Shown here piece after piece: positions 54,026 through 62,220 of a stretch of DNA of 64,000 bases. The position numbers and the translations under genes are program-made. The DNA is from Sphingomonadales bacterium. GTDB lineage: Bacteria > Pseudomonadota > Alphaproteobacteria > Sphingomonadales > Sphingomonadaceae. Each line of letters begins with the position of its first letter. Within the stretch, counting starts at the first letter, position 1. The notes beneath the pieces were generated by a model that had not been told where the DNA came from, searched no databases, and saw only the letters and a list, made by a program, of their open reading frames with translations. The stretch is from assembly GCA_004173185.1 (NCBI GenBank), contig SEFZ01000008.1:62001-126000 (forward strand), given 5' to 3'.

Positions 54026-57000
54026 ATGCTCAAACGCCTTTCCCCCAAGCGCGCGCTTCTGGCGCTGCTGACTCCGCTGGTGGCGTTGCTGCCGGCTGGA
54101 GGCGCACACGCCCAGACGATCCGCAACACTGCAACGCTCACCTTTGCTGGTCCGGGCGGCGATATCGCCGTGCCGTCGAACACGGTCGAGCTCAATCGTG
54201 GACGCTACAAGACCACGATCACATTTCATCGCCTTCCCGAAGGTTACACCCCCGATTTCACCGACAAGCACTGCGAACCGCTCGCGCGGGCAATCTATCG
54301 CCCGCTCGGGCTCGATGAGGCGCAATTTGCCCGCGCGGCGCCGCTCCGCTCTTATGATACCGATAATGTTTTCGTACTCGCGCTCAATGCGCAGGGCGTT
54401 AATCATGACCGCAAGGCGGTTGAGAAGACCTTCGTTACCGCCACTTCCAGCGCGCGCGAGCTTGACCTCGAACTGACCGAAACGGGCGTCGATACCGGCG
54501 TGTTTGTTGGCATAATCCCGCCCAGCCCCCGCGCAAGTGGCCGGCCCTCCACCGTTTGCGACATCAGTGAAGATAAAGGCGGCTCGCTCTCCGCGCATTT
54601 TGCCGGTGATGACGATAATTCGCCTTCAAATGCCTCGCTTCTGATCGATCCGCTCGGCCATGTTTTCGATTCGGTGACCGGCACGTCGCTGAACGGCGCG
54701 ACCGTTACGCTGATCGATGACGCGACCGGTCTGCCCGCGGCCCAGGTATTCGGCGATGACGGCATAAGCGCCTATCCCAATACGATGGTGACCGGCCAGA
54801 ACGTCACCGACGCGGGCGGTCACGTATACGTAATGGAATTGGGCGATTTCCGCTTTCCGCTATTGCCGCCGGGCTCCTATCGCCTCCGCGTCACACCGCC
54901 GCCCGGCTACACTGCGCCCTCGACCCGAACGCCAGCGCAATTGACGGGTTTCAGGAACCCGCACGACGTGCCTTACACGATCGTGCCCGGCTCTTATGGT
55001 CAGCCCTTCCTCCTCAATGACCCCGCGCCTGTGACGATCGATCTGCCGGTCGATCCGAAGCCAAAGATTTCGCAGGACGCTCAGCCGCATCTGGTGCTGA
55101 CCAAGGATGCCTCGATCCGCGAGGCGAGCATGGGCGATTTCGTCCAGTACCGGCTCGAACTGCGTAACACCGGCAACGGCGCGGCCAGCCCGGTTACCAT
55201 CACCGATACGCTGCCACGCGGCCTGCGCTATCGTCGCGGATCGACACGGGGCGCAACCGAACCGCTGGTAAGCGGGAGCGGCGGCATGCTGACGTTTGAA
55301 ATTGCCAATCTGGCACCATCTGCGATGTCAAAGATAACCTATCTGGTGGAAATAGCGCCGGGGGCGCCATCGGGCGAAGCCGTCAACCGCGCTATCGCCA
55401 CTGCGCCGCGCGGCGTAACCAGCGCCGTCGCCAGCGCGCCGGTGCGCATCCGCGCGCCGCTGTTCACCGATGCATTCACTGTCATCGGGCGCGTCACCGA
55501 GGGTGATTGCCGCGATCCCGAGCGGGGCCGCAAGGGCGTCGCCGGAATCCGCTTGTTGATGGAGGATGGCAGCTATGTCGTCACCGATAAGGACGGGCTC
55601 TATCATTTCGAGGGCGTCGCGCCCGGCACGCATGTCGTCCAGATGGATCTGGCCAGCGTGCCAGGCACGCATGCCCCGGTGGTCTGCGATGCCGATACCC
55701 GCGCCGCCCGCAGCTCTCTCTCGCGCTTCGTCGAGGGCAGCGGCGGCAGCCTCCAGCGCGTCGATTTCCAGCTTCGCCTGACCGGCAAGGCCGCAATCGC
55801 CGCCGATGCGCTGCCGGTGGTACCGGTCGCCGATGCTCAGGCTGCGGGCAATCGCGAAGACTGGCTTGCACAGGCAGAGCCGGGCATTGGCTGGCTGTTC
55901 CCGGAGATCGATCACAATCCGCGCGCGCCCGCCGTCCGCGTGGTCATCCGCCATCTTCCCAGCCAGCGCGTCGCGCTTACGCTGGGTGGCAAGCCGGTCG
56001 AGCCGCTCAGCTTCGATGGCACCGATAGCGATACCAATCGCGGCGTTGCGATCTCGCGCTGGACCGGGCTCCCGCTTGCCGAAGGCGACAACCGCCTCGA
56101 GGCGCGCGTGCTGGACGAGAAGGGCGCAGTCGTCGCCACGCTCGATCGCGTCGTCCATTATTCGAACACGCCGGCGCGCGCCGTCTACGCGCCCGAAAAG
56201 TCGCGCCTCAGCGCCGATGGGCTCACGCGTCCGCTGATCGCGGTGCGCGTCACGGATCGCGACGGCCGCCCGGTTCGTGCCGGCACCATGATCCCGTTCC
56301 GCGTCGAGCAGCCCTATCAGGCCGCGCAGGAAGCCGCTGCCGAACAGGCCCGCCAGCTTGCCGGCATGGAACGCGCCCGCGCCACCGCGCAGGTTGTCGG
56401 TGACGAGGGGCTCGCCTTCATCGCGCTCGAGCCCACCCGCCAGTCCGGGGCTGTGCGCATCGCGGTTACGCTTGCCGATCGCGAGCGCGAAACGGTGAGC
56501 GACATCAAGGCATGGCTCGCCGCTCCGGCACAGGATTGGGTCGTGGTCGGCTATGGCAAGGGTTCGGTGGGCTATGACACACTCTCGGGCGCCGAAAAGC
56601 TAGCCCGCGGCAAACGGGGCGAGATGGTCACCGACGGCCAGCTCGCGCTCTATGCGAAGGGCCGGATCAAGGGTTCGTGGCTGCTCACATTGGCATATGA
56701 CAGCGACAAGGACGAAAATCGGATGCGCGAGCGCGGCGTCCACGGCACGATCGATCCGGATCGCTATTACACCGTGTATGGCGATGGCACGCGCCAGGGC
56801 TATGACGCCGCCAGCCGCCGCAAGCTCTACATCCGGCTGGAGCGCCGCGAATTTCAGGCGCTTTACGGCGATTTCGATACCGGCCTCGTCGATACCCGGC
56901 TCACCCGCTACAGCCGCACGCTGAACGGCGTACGCGCCGAATATCGCGGCAATCATGTCCAGTTCACCGGCTTCGCCGCCAATGACGACAGCCGCTACGG

Positions 57001-59047
57001 CCGCGACGAAATTCAGGGCAACGGCCTCTCCGGGCCGTATCGCCTCTCAGGCCGGGACATCGTGCCGAACAGCGACAAGCTCCGGCTGGAGACCCGCGAT
57101 CGGCTGCGTCCGGATCGTGTGCTCGACAGCAAGGAACTGACTCGCCACATCGATTACGATATTGATGTGCGTGCAGGCACGATCCGCTTCCGCGAGCCCA
57201 TCCTCAGCCGCGATCCTTTGCTCAATCCGGTCTTCATCGTCGCCGACTACGAAACCTATGGCGACGGCAAGAAGCTGATCGCCGGTGGCCGCGCCTCGGT
57301 TACGTTCGGCAAGGTCGAGGCCGGTGCCAGCGTGATCCACGATGCCGGCGTCGCCAATAACGCCACCGTCGCGGGCGTCGATCTCAAGGTTCGCGCCAGC
57401 CGCACCACCGAAATCCGCGCCGAAGCAGCAACCGGCGGTCGCACCGGCATCCGCGATGGCCGCGCCTGGCTCGCCGAAGTCGAGCATCACGGCCCCGTCG
57501 CCGATCTGCTCGTTTATGCCCGGCAGCAGGATCGCGCATTCGGTCTGGGCCAGCAGAATTTCGGCGAGGCCGGTTCGCGCAAGATTGGCATGGATGGCCG
57601 CATGCATCTGGGTGGCCGCTGGAACCTCGCGGGTTCGGCATGGGTGCAGGACGATCTAGACGATGCGGCACACCGCGTCGCAGGCGAAGCGCGTCTCGAA
57701 TATCGCCGCGATACCGGCACGATCTTCGCGGGCATGCAATTCTCGTCGGACCGCACTGCCGATGCCGACCACCGCGACTCGCGCCTGCTCACGCTGGGCG
57801 GCACGCAGAATCTGTTCCGCAACCGGCTGGAGCTTACCGCCGAAGGGCAGCTGCCGATCGGTGGCAAGGATGACAGCATCGATATGCCCGCCCGCAAGCG
57901 ACTGACCGCGGCGTGGCGTTTCAATCCCTGGCTCAAGCTGATCGGTGGCTTCGAGCTGGCCGATGGCGACAAGTTTACCGCGCAGACCACCCGCATCGGT
58001 TTCGATGTCGCCCCCTGGTCCGGCGCGCGCGTGCTGACCACGCTCAATCAGGGTGCGATCGGCGAGAATGGCACGCGCACCTTCGCGCAATATGGCCTGA
58101 GCCAGTCGCTGCCGATCGGCAAAAGCTGGACGATCGACGCAACGGTGGATTCGAGCAGCACATTGTCGGGCAGCGTGCCCACTGGTGACGCGGTAAGCCG
58201 TTTCCACCCGGTGGCCGCGGGGGGCATCCTTGGCACTTCGGGCATTGCCGAGGATTTCACCGCTGTCACGTTCGGTGCCAATTATCGCGGCACGCTGTGG
58301 AGCTGGAACGGCCGCGCCGAATATCGCACCGGCAGCCGCGAACGCCGCTGGGGCCTGACGAGCAATCTGCTCCGTGCGCTCGGCAGCGGCTCGACTTTGG
58401 CATCGAGCGTGCGCGCCTATCGCGTTCGTGAAAATAGCGGCAATTCGGTCCAGTCGATCGACGCCGATCTCGCGCTGGCCTTGCGCCCGATCGACAGCCG
58501 CTGGTCGTTCCTTGAGCGCTTCCAGCTCCGCAGCGAAGGCGCTGACGGCAATATCTCGCCAGACAATGTGCTGGCGGTTCCGGTCTTCGCATCGGAGACG
58601 CGCACCACGTTCCGCCTGATCAACAATGCCGCGATTAACTATCGCACCGGCAGCGAAGGGGCAGGGCACGGCTTTGAGGCGAGCCTCTATTACGGCGCGA
58701 AATATGTGCGCGGCCGCTATGCCGATGAGAAGTTCGACGGGTTTGTCGATGTCGTCGGGCTTGAGGTCCGCAAGGATCTCACCACCCGCTTCGATATCGG
58801 CGCCAATGCCAGCGTGCAGCATAGCTGGACCAGCGGTGCTGCGAATTTCTCGCTCGGCGCATCGGCGGGGGTCTCGCCTGCGAAAAATCTCTGGCTGACC
58901 GCCGGCTATAACGTCGCCGGCTATCGCGACCGCGATTTCGAGGAAGCGCGCTGGACCCGCAAGGGGCCGTTCCTCACGCTGCGTTTCAAATTCGATCAGC
59001 AATCCCTGGGCGAAGTCGCCCGGCCGGTTTTCGGAGGTCGCAAATGA
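54026..59047 (+). CDS. Very large secreted DUF11 protein with probable outer-membrane beta-barrel
   Basis: The 1673-residue protein starts with a signal peptide (ending GGAHAQ at ~30). An N-terminal beta region is followed by a DUF11 domain around residues 360-460 (MGDFVQYRLELRNTGNGAAS), a Cna-B/carboxypeptidase-regulatory-like domain at ~480-590 (GVAGIRLLMEDGSYVVTDKD, GLYHFEGVAPG), Ig-like modules to ~850, and a long Tyr/Arg/Asp-rich alternating beta region from ~900 to the end. The C-terminus is FLTLRFKFDQQSLGEVARPV plus GGRK, a barrel-like penultimate strand followed by a tail. AAGGG stands ~6 bases before ATG 54026. Such a barrel with attached Ig domains may anchor or export the four small proteins; this is inferred. 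Confidence 0.75.
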   Translation: MLKRLSPKRALLALLTPLVALLPAGGAHAQTIRNTATLTFAGPGGDIAVPSNTVELNRGRYKTTITFHRLPEGYTPDFTDKHCEPLARAIYRPLGLDEAQFARAAPLRSYDTDNVFVLALNAQGVNHDRKAVEKTFVTATSSARELDLELTETGVDTGVFVGIIPPSPRASGRPSTVCDISEDKGGSLSAHFAGDDDNSPSNASLLIDPLGHVFDSVTGTSLNGATVTLIDDATGLPAAQVFGDDGISAYPNTMVTGQNVTDAGGHVYVMELGDFRFPLLPPGSYRLRVTPPPGYTAPSTRTPAQLTGFRNPHDVPYTIVPGSYGQPFLLNDPAPVTIDLPVDPKPKISQDAQPHLVLTKDASIREASMGDFVQYRLELRNTGNGAASPVTITDTLPRGLRYRRGSTRGATEPLVSGSGGMLTFEIANLAPSAMSKITYLVEIAPGAPSGEAVNRAIATAPRGVTSAVASAPVRIRAPLFTDAFTVIGRVTEGDCRDPERGRKGVAGIRLLMEDGSYVVTDKDGLYHFEGVAPGTHVVQMDLASVPGTHAPVVCDADTRAARSSLSRFVEGSGGSLQRVDFQLRLTGKAAIAADALPVVPVADAQAAGNREDWLAQAEPGIGWLFPEIDHNPRAPAVRVVIRHLPSQRVALTLGGKPVEPLSFDGTDSDTNRGVAISRWTGLPLAEGDNRLEARVLDEKGAVVATLDRVVHYSNTPARAVYAPEKSRLSADGLTRPLIAVRVTDRDGRPVRAGTMIPFRVEQPYQAAQEAAAEQARQLAGMERARATAQVVGDEGLAFIALEPTRQSGAVRIAVTLADRERETVSDIKAWLAAPAQDWVVVGYGKGSVGYDTLSGAEKLARGKRGEMVTDGQLALYAKGRIKGSWLLTLAYDSDKDENRMRERGVHGTIDPDRYYTVYGDGTRQGYDAASRRKLYIRLERREFQALYGDFDTGLVDTRLTRYSRTLNGVRAEYRGNHVQFTGFAANDDSRYGRDEIQGNGLSGPYRLSGRDIVPNSDKLRLETRDRLRPDRVLDSKELTRHIDYDIDVRAGTIRFREPILSRDPLLNPVFIVADYETYGDGKKLIAGGRASVTFGKVEAGASVIHDAGVANNATVAGVDLKVRASRTTEIRAEAATGGRTGIRDGRAWLAEVEHHGPVADLLVYARQQDRAFGLGQQNFGEAGSRKIGMDGRMHLGGRWNLAGSAWVQDDLDDAAHRVAGEARLEYRRDTGTIFAGMQFSSDRTADADHRDSRLLTLGGTQNLFRNRLELTAEGQLPIGGKDDSIDMPARKRLTAAWRFNPWLKLIGGFELADGDKFTAQTTRIGFDVAPWSGARVLTTLNQGAIGENGTRTFAQYGLSQSLPIGKSWTIDATVDSSSTLSGSVPTGDAVSRFHPVAAGGILGTSGIAEDFTAVTFGANYRGTLWSWNGRAEYRTGSRERRWGLTSNLLRALGSGSTLASSVRAYRVRENSGNSVQSIDADLALALRPIDSRWSFLERFQLRSEGADGNISPDNVLAVPVFASETRTTFRLINNAAINYRTGSEGAGHGFEASLYYGAKYVRGRYADEKFDGFVDVVGLEVRKDLTTRFDIGANASVQHSWTSGAANFSLGASAGVSPAKNLWLTAGYNVAGYRDRDFEEARWTRKGPFLTLRFKFDQQSLGEVARPVFGGRK

Positions 59048-59544
59048 AGGTCCTGCGCCTGCTTCCCCTCGTGCTGCTCGTTGCGTCCACGCCGCTGACG
59101 ATCGTCAAGACTTCGTCGGTGGTCTCGGATCCGCAGGGCAATCTGCTGCCCAAACGTGTGCCGGGGGCGCTCGTTGACTATACCGCCACGATCACCAATC
59201 CGAACAGCGTGGTCTCCACGGTCAATGGCGTGACCTTCGCCGATGCCATCCCGACCAATACGCTTCTGTACGTCGCCGATATCGGAACGCTGCCCGGATC
59301 GGGGCCGGTGGTGTATGCCGATGGCCTGTTGCCGCCGAGCCTGCTGAGCTACACCTTCTCGGGGCTCGGCAGCGCCACCGACCGGCTTGATTTCTCGCGG
59401 GATAATGGCGCGAGCTGGACCTACACGCCGGTCGCCGACGCCAATGGCACGGACAGCAACGTCACCAACATCCGCGTGCGGCTTGGTGGCAATCAGGTAG
59501 CCGGCTCGTCCTTCTCGATCCGCTTCCGCGTGCAGGTGCGCTAG
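59044..59544 (+). CDS. Small secreted DUF11 protein, last of five
   Basis: The 166-residue protein is a short N-terminal signal or anchor (MKVLRLLPLVLLVASTPLT) followed by one DUF11 domain (VPGALVDYTATITNPNSVVS, FADAIPTNTLLYVADIG) and an end IRFRVQVR. ATGA overlap with the giant gene (59044-59047) shows coupled translation, which supports a direct functional link. Its stop codon shares bases with the stop of the convergent kinase gene. Confidence 0.78.
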   Translation: MKVLRLLPLVLLVASTPLTIVKTSSVVSDPQGNLLPKRVPGALVDYTATITNPNSVVSTVNGVTFADAIPTNTLLYVADIGTLPGSGPVVYADGLLPPSLLSYTFSGLGSATDRLDFSRDNGASWTYTPVADANGTDSNVTNIRVRLGGNQVAGSSFSIRFRVQVR

Positions 59545-61367
59545 GCGCTCTGTTTTTGCTCCTGCTCCAATAGCTGGCCCGCGGCATCGATCAGCGACGC
59601 TGGATCGAAGGGCTTGGTCACCACCATGATCTGCCCGAAATCGGCGGGCAGATGATCGCGGCCATAGCCGCTGACGAACAGGAACCGCACGCCCCGCGCC
59701 GCCAGCGCTGCCGCGATCTCGTCGGCCATTTCGCCTTGTAGATTGCCGTCGAGCAAAGCTGCGTCGACCGGCGTGTCGGCGATCGTCGCAAGCGCGCTGT
59801 CTGCGGTCGCGACCGGTCCCACGACCAGCGCGCCGGCATCCTCGAGGATCGCGACCAGCTCCAGCGCGACCACCGGCTCGTCCTCGATGATGAGGATGCG
59901 CTTGCCTGCGATCCGGGCCCGCCGGTGTTCGCGGTCGGCAGGGGAATTTGCGGTGAGCCGGGCAATCTTGCGCTGGCCGCCGGTCGAGCGGACAGCGGCG
60001 TGATAGGGTAGCGCCAGCGACCAGCGCAGCCCGTCTTCGGCATAATTCGGTGTTGCGCTGCCGCCCTCGGCCTTCAGGCTGCGCTCGATCAGCGCAGTGC
60101 CGAAGCCCTTGCGCGAGGGCGGCAGTACAATGGGGCCGCCGTTTTCGGTCCATTCGAGTTCGAGCACGCCTCTGCGCACCCGCCAGTTGAGGCTGACCTT
60201 GCCTTCGGGGGTCGATAGCGCGCCATATTTGTTCGCGTTCGTGGTCAGTTCGTGGAGCACCAGCGCGAGATGGAGCGCAGGCTCGGGGGCAAGATCCAGG
60301 TCCGGGCCATTTGCGGTCAGTCGCTCGGCATCGATCGTGCCGATGTGGAGCTGCCCCTCGACCAGTTCGCGCAAGCTCGCGCCCTGCCAAGTCGTGCTGC
60401 TCAGCAGCGAATGCGCGCGCGCCAGCGAATGGATGCGGCCGATAAAGGTCGGGGCGAAGTCCGATGGCCCGGTCGAATGGCGCAAGGTCTGGGTGGCGAT
60501 GGCCTGCACCGAAGCCAGCGTGTTCTTCACGCGGTGGTTGAGTTCGCCGACCAGCAGTCGCTGCGTTTCCTCGGCCCGCTTGCGCTCGGTAACATCCAGA
60601 ATCTGCGCGTTGACCGACAATAAATGCCCCGCCGCGTCGAACAATGCCGAGCAATAACATTCGCAAGTCAGCGTAACGCCTTCCGCGGTCCGCATCCGGA
60701 GCGTCTGCATGTCGCGCAGGCGCTTGCCGTCGATCATCCCGCCGATCAGGCCGGCAAAGGCCTCCGCATCCTGCGCGTCGAGCCATTGCATTTCGGAGGG
60801 GTGAAACCCCGAGACTTCGACCGAACGCCAGCCGAACAGCCGCTCGGCGCCTTTCGACCAGGCGACGATGCGCTGATCGGGATCGAACTCGACCACGGCG
60901 AGCGGGCTATTGTCCCCATGCGCATTGATCCGCGCGAGCGCCGAGGCAAGCGCATCGCGCTGGCGGGCCAGTTCCTGCCGCTGCCGGGCAAGCTCGAAGA
61001 AAATGTCGACCTTATTGCGCACGACCTGTGGCTCGACAGGCTTGAGCAGATAATCGACCGCGCCCGTCTCATAGCCGCGAAAGCGTCGCCGCTCATCGGT
61101 GGCGACTGCGGTGAGGAAGATGATCGGCACGCTGCGGGTCCGATCGGTGCCGCGCATCAGTTCGGCCAGTTCGAACCCGTCCATCCCGGGCATCTGCACA
61201 TCGAGCAAAGCCAGCGCGAAATCATGGACGAGCAGCAATTCGAGCGCCTCGACGCCCGAGCGCGCCTTGAGCAATTCCATCCCGTCGCGCTGAAGCAGTG
61301 CCTCCAGCGCAGTCAGGTTTTCCTCGACATCGTCGACCGCGAGGATCTTCACGGGATCAAGCTGCAT
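59541..61367 (-). CDS. Receiver-PAS-HWE histidine kinase-receiver protein
   Basis: The 608-residue cytoplasmic signalling protein has an N-terminal receiver (Asp56 in LALLDVQMPGMDG; Lys109), a PAS domain (~145-260), an HWE-family kinase core with phospho-acceptor His278 in GELNHRVKN, a catalytic part with the W-x-E motif VLELEWTENGGP, and a C-terminal receiver (RILIIEDEPVVALE, phospho-Asp in AALLDGNLQG). HWE kinases are typical of alphaproteobacteria. ATG 61367 overlaps the CheR gene end by 11 bases. It converges on the DUF11 operon. It probably takes phosphate from the hybrid kinase encoded upstream in the same operon. Confidence 0.9.
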   Translation of the reverse strand: MQLDPVKILAVDDVEENLTALEALLQRDGMELLKARSGVEALELLLVHDFALALLDVQMPGMDGFELAELMRGTDRTRSVPIIFLTAVATDERRRFRGYETGAVDYLLKPVEPQVVRNKVDIFFELARQRQELARQRDALASALARINAHGDNSPLAVVEFDPDQRIVAWSKGAERLFGWRSVEVSGFHPSEMQWLDAQDAEAFAGLIGGMIDGKRLRDMQTLRMRTAEGVTLTCECYCSALFDAAGHLLSVNAQILDVTERKRAEETQRLLVGELNHRVKNTLASVQAIATQTLRHSTGPSDFAPTFIGRIHSLARAHSLLSSTTWQGASLRELVEGQLHIGTIDAERLTANGPDLDLAPEPALHLALVLHELTTNANKYGALSTPEGKVSLNWRVRRGVLELEWTENGGPIVLPPSRKGFGTALIERSLKAEGGSATPNYAEDGLRWSLALPYHAAVRSTGGQRKIARLTANSPADREHRRARIAGKRILIIEDEPVVALELVAILEDAGALVVGPVATADSALATIADTPVDAALLDGNLQGEMADEIAAALAARGVRFLFVSGYGRDHLPADFGQIMVVTKPFDPASLIDAAGQLLEQEQKQSA

Positions 61368-62220
61368 TGCCGAGCTCCCGAAAGCCCGAAGCGCCGCGGC
61401 GATAGATTTTCTCGCGCTCGTCGAAATCGGAGAAGCAATCCGAATAGCGCGAGAAGCGGAGCGTTTCGCGCGCACCCAATCCCAGGAAGCCGCTGCGCAC
61501 CAGGGACTCGCCGAAAAGGCCCAGCGCGCGGTCCTGTAGTTCGCGGTCGAAATAGATCAGCACATTGCGGCTGGAGACCAATTGGACCTCGCTGAACACC
61601 TCGTCCGTCGCGAGGCTATGCTCGGCGAAGACAGCACGGGTGCGCAGCGATTTGTCGAACACCGCAGCGCCATATGCCGCAGTGTAATAATCCGAGAGCG
61701 AGGATTTGCCGCCCGATCGCCGATGGTTCTCGGTGAATTGCGGGATGCGTTCCAGATCGTAGATGCCCGCTTCGGCCTTCTCCAGCGCGGCGGGGCTGAT
61801 ATCGGTGCAATAGAAGATCGTGCGATCCTCCAGCCCTTCCTCGCGAAACAGGATCGCCAGCGAATAGAATTCCTCGCCATTGGCGCAGCCCGCGATCCAC
61901 ACCTTGAGCGAAGGATAAGTGCGCAGATGCGGCACCACGGTCTCGCGCAGCGCGCGGAAATAATCGGGGTCGCGAAACATCTCGCTCACCTGGATGGTGA
62001 GGAACCCCATCAGCTCGGCAAACACCTTGGGATCGCGCAGCAGGACGTGCTGGAGTTCGGACAGGCTCTCGCATTCGAAGCGATGCTGCGCGCGCGCCAG
62101 CCGCCGATGGAGCGATCCGCGCGAATAGCCGCGAAAGTCATAATGATATTGCCGCCAGATCGCTTCCAGCAGCAGATCGAGTTCGATCTCTTCGTGTGGG
62201 AGGAAAGCCTCCTCGTTCAC
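61357..62220 (-). CDS. CheR-type protein-glutamate methyltransferase
   Basis: The 287-residue protein has the CheR layout: an N-terminal helical domain (to ~75, YDFRGYSRGSLHRRL), FRDPDYF, a SAM-binding motif IAGCANGEEFYSLAI, YCTDISPAALEKA and SSRNVLIYFDRELQ. CheR transfers methyl groups to glutamates of chemoreceptors. No chemoreceptor or CheB gene lies in the window, so the target may be a kinase-associated protein. Start GTG 62220 overlaps the hybrid-kinase stop by four bases (GTGA). Confidence 0.9.
   Translation of the reverse strand: MNEEAFLPHEEIELDLLLEAIWRQYHYDFRGYSRGSLHRRLARAQHRFECESLSELQHVLLRDPKVFAELMGFLTIQVSEMFRDPDYFRALRETVVPHLRTYPSLKVWIAGCANGEEFYSLAILFREEGLEDRTIFYCTDISPAALEKAEAGIYDLERIPQFTENHRRSGGKSSLSDYYTAAYGAAVFDKSLRTRAVFAEHSLATDEVFSEVQLVSSRNVLIYFDRELQDRALGLFGESLVRSGFLGLGARETLRFSRYSDCFSDFDEREKIYRRGASGFRELGNAA

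Noticed and set aside
57656..59002. 448-codon minus-strand frame opposite the giant DUF11 protein
   Set aside because: Shadow; no motif, and the barrel-coding strand explains the long open frame.
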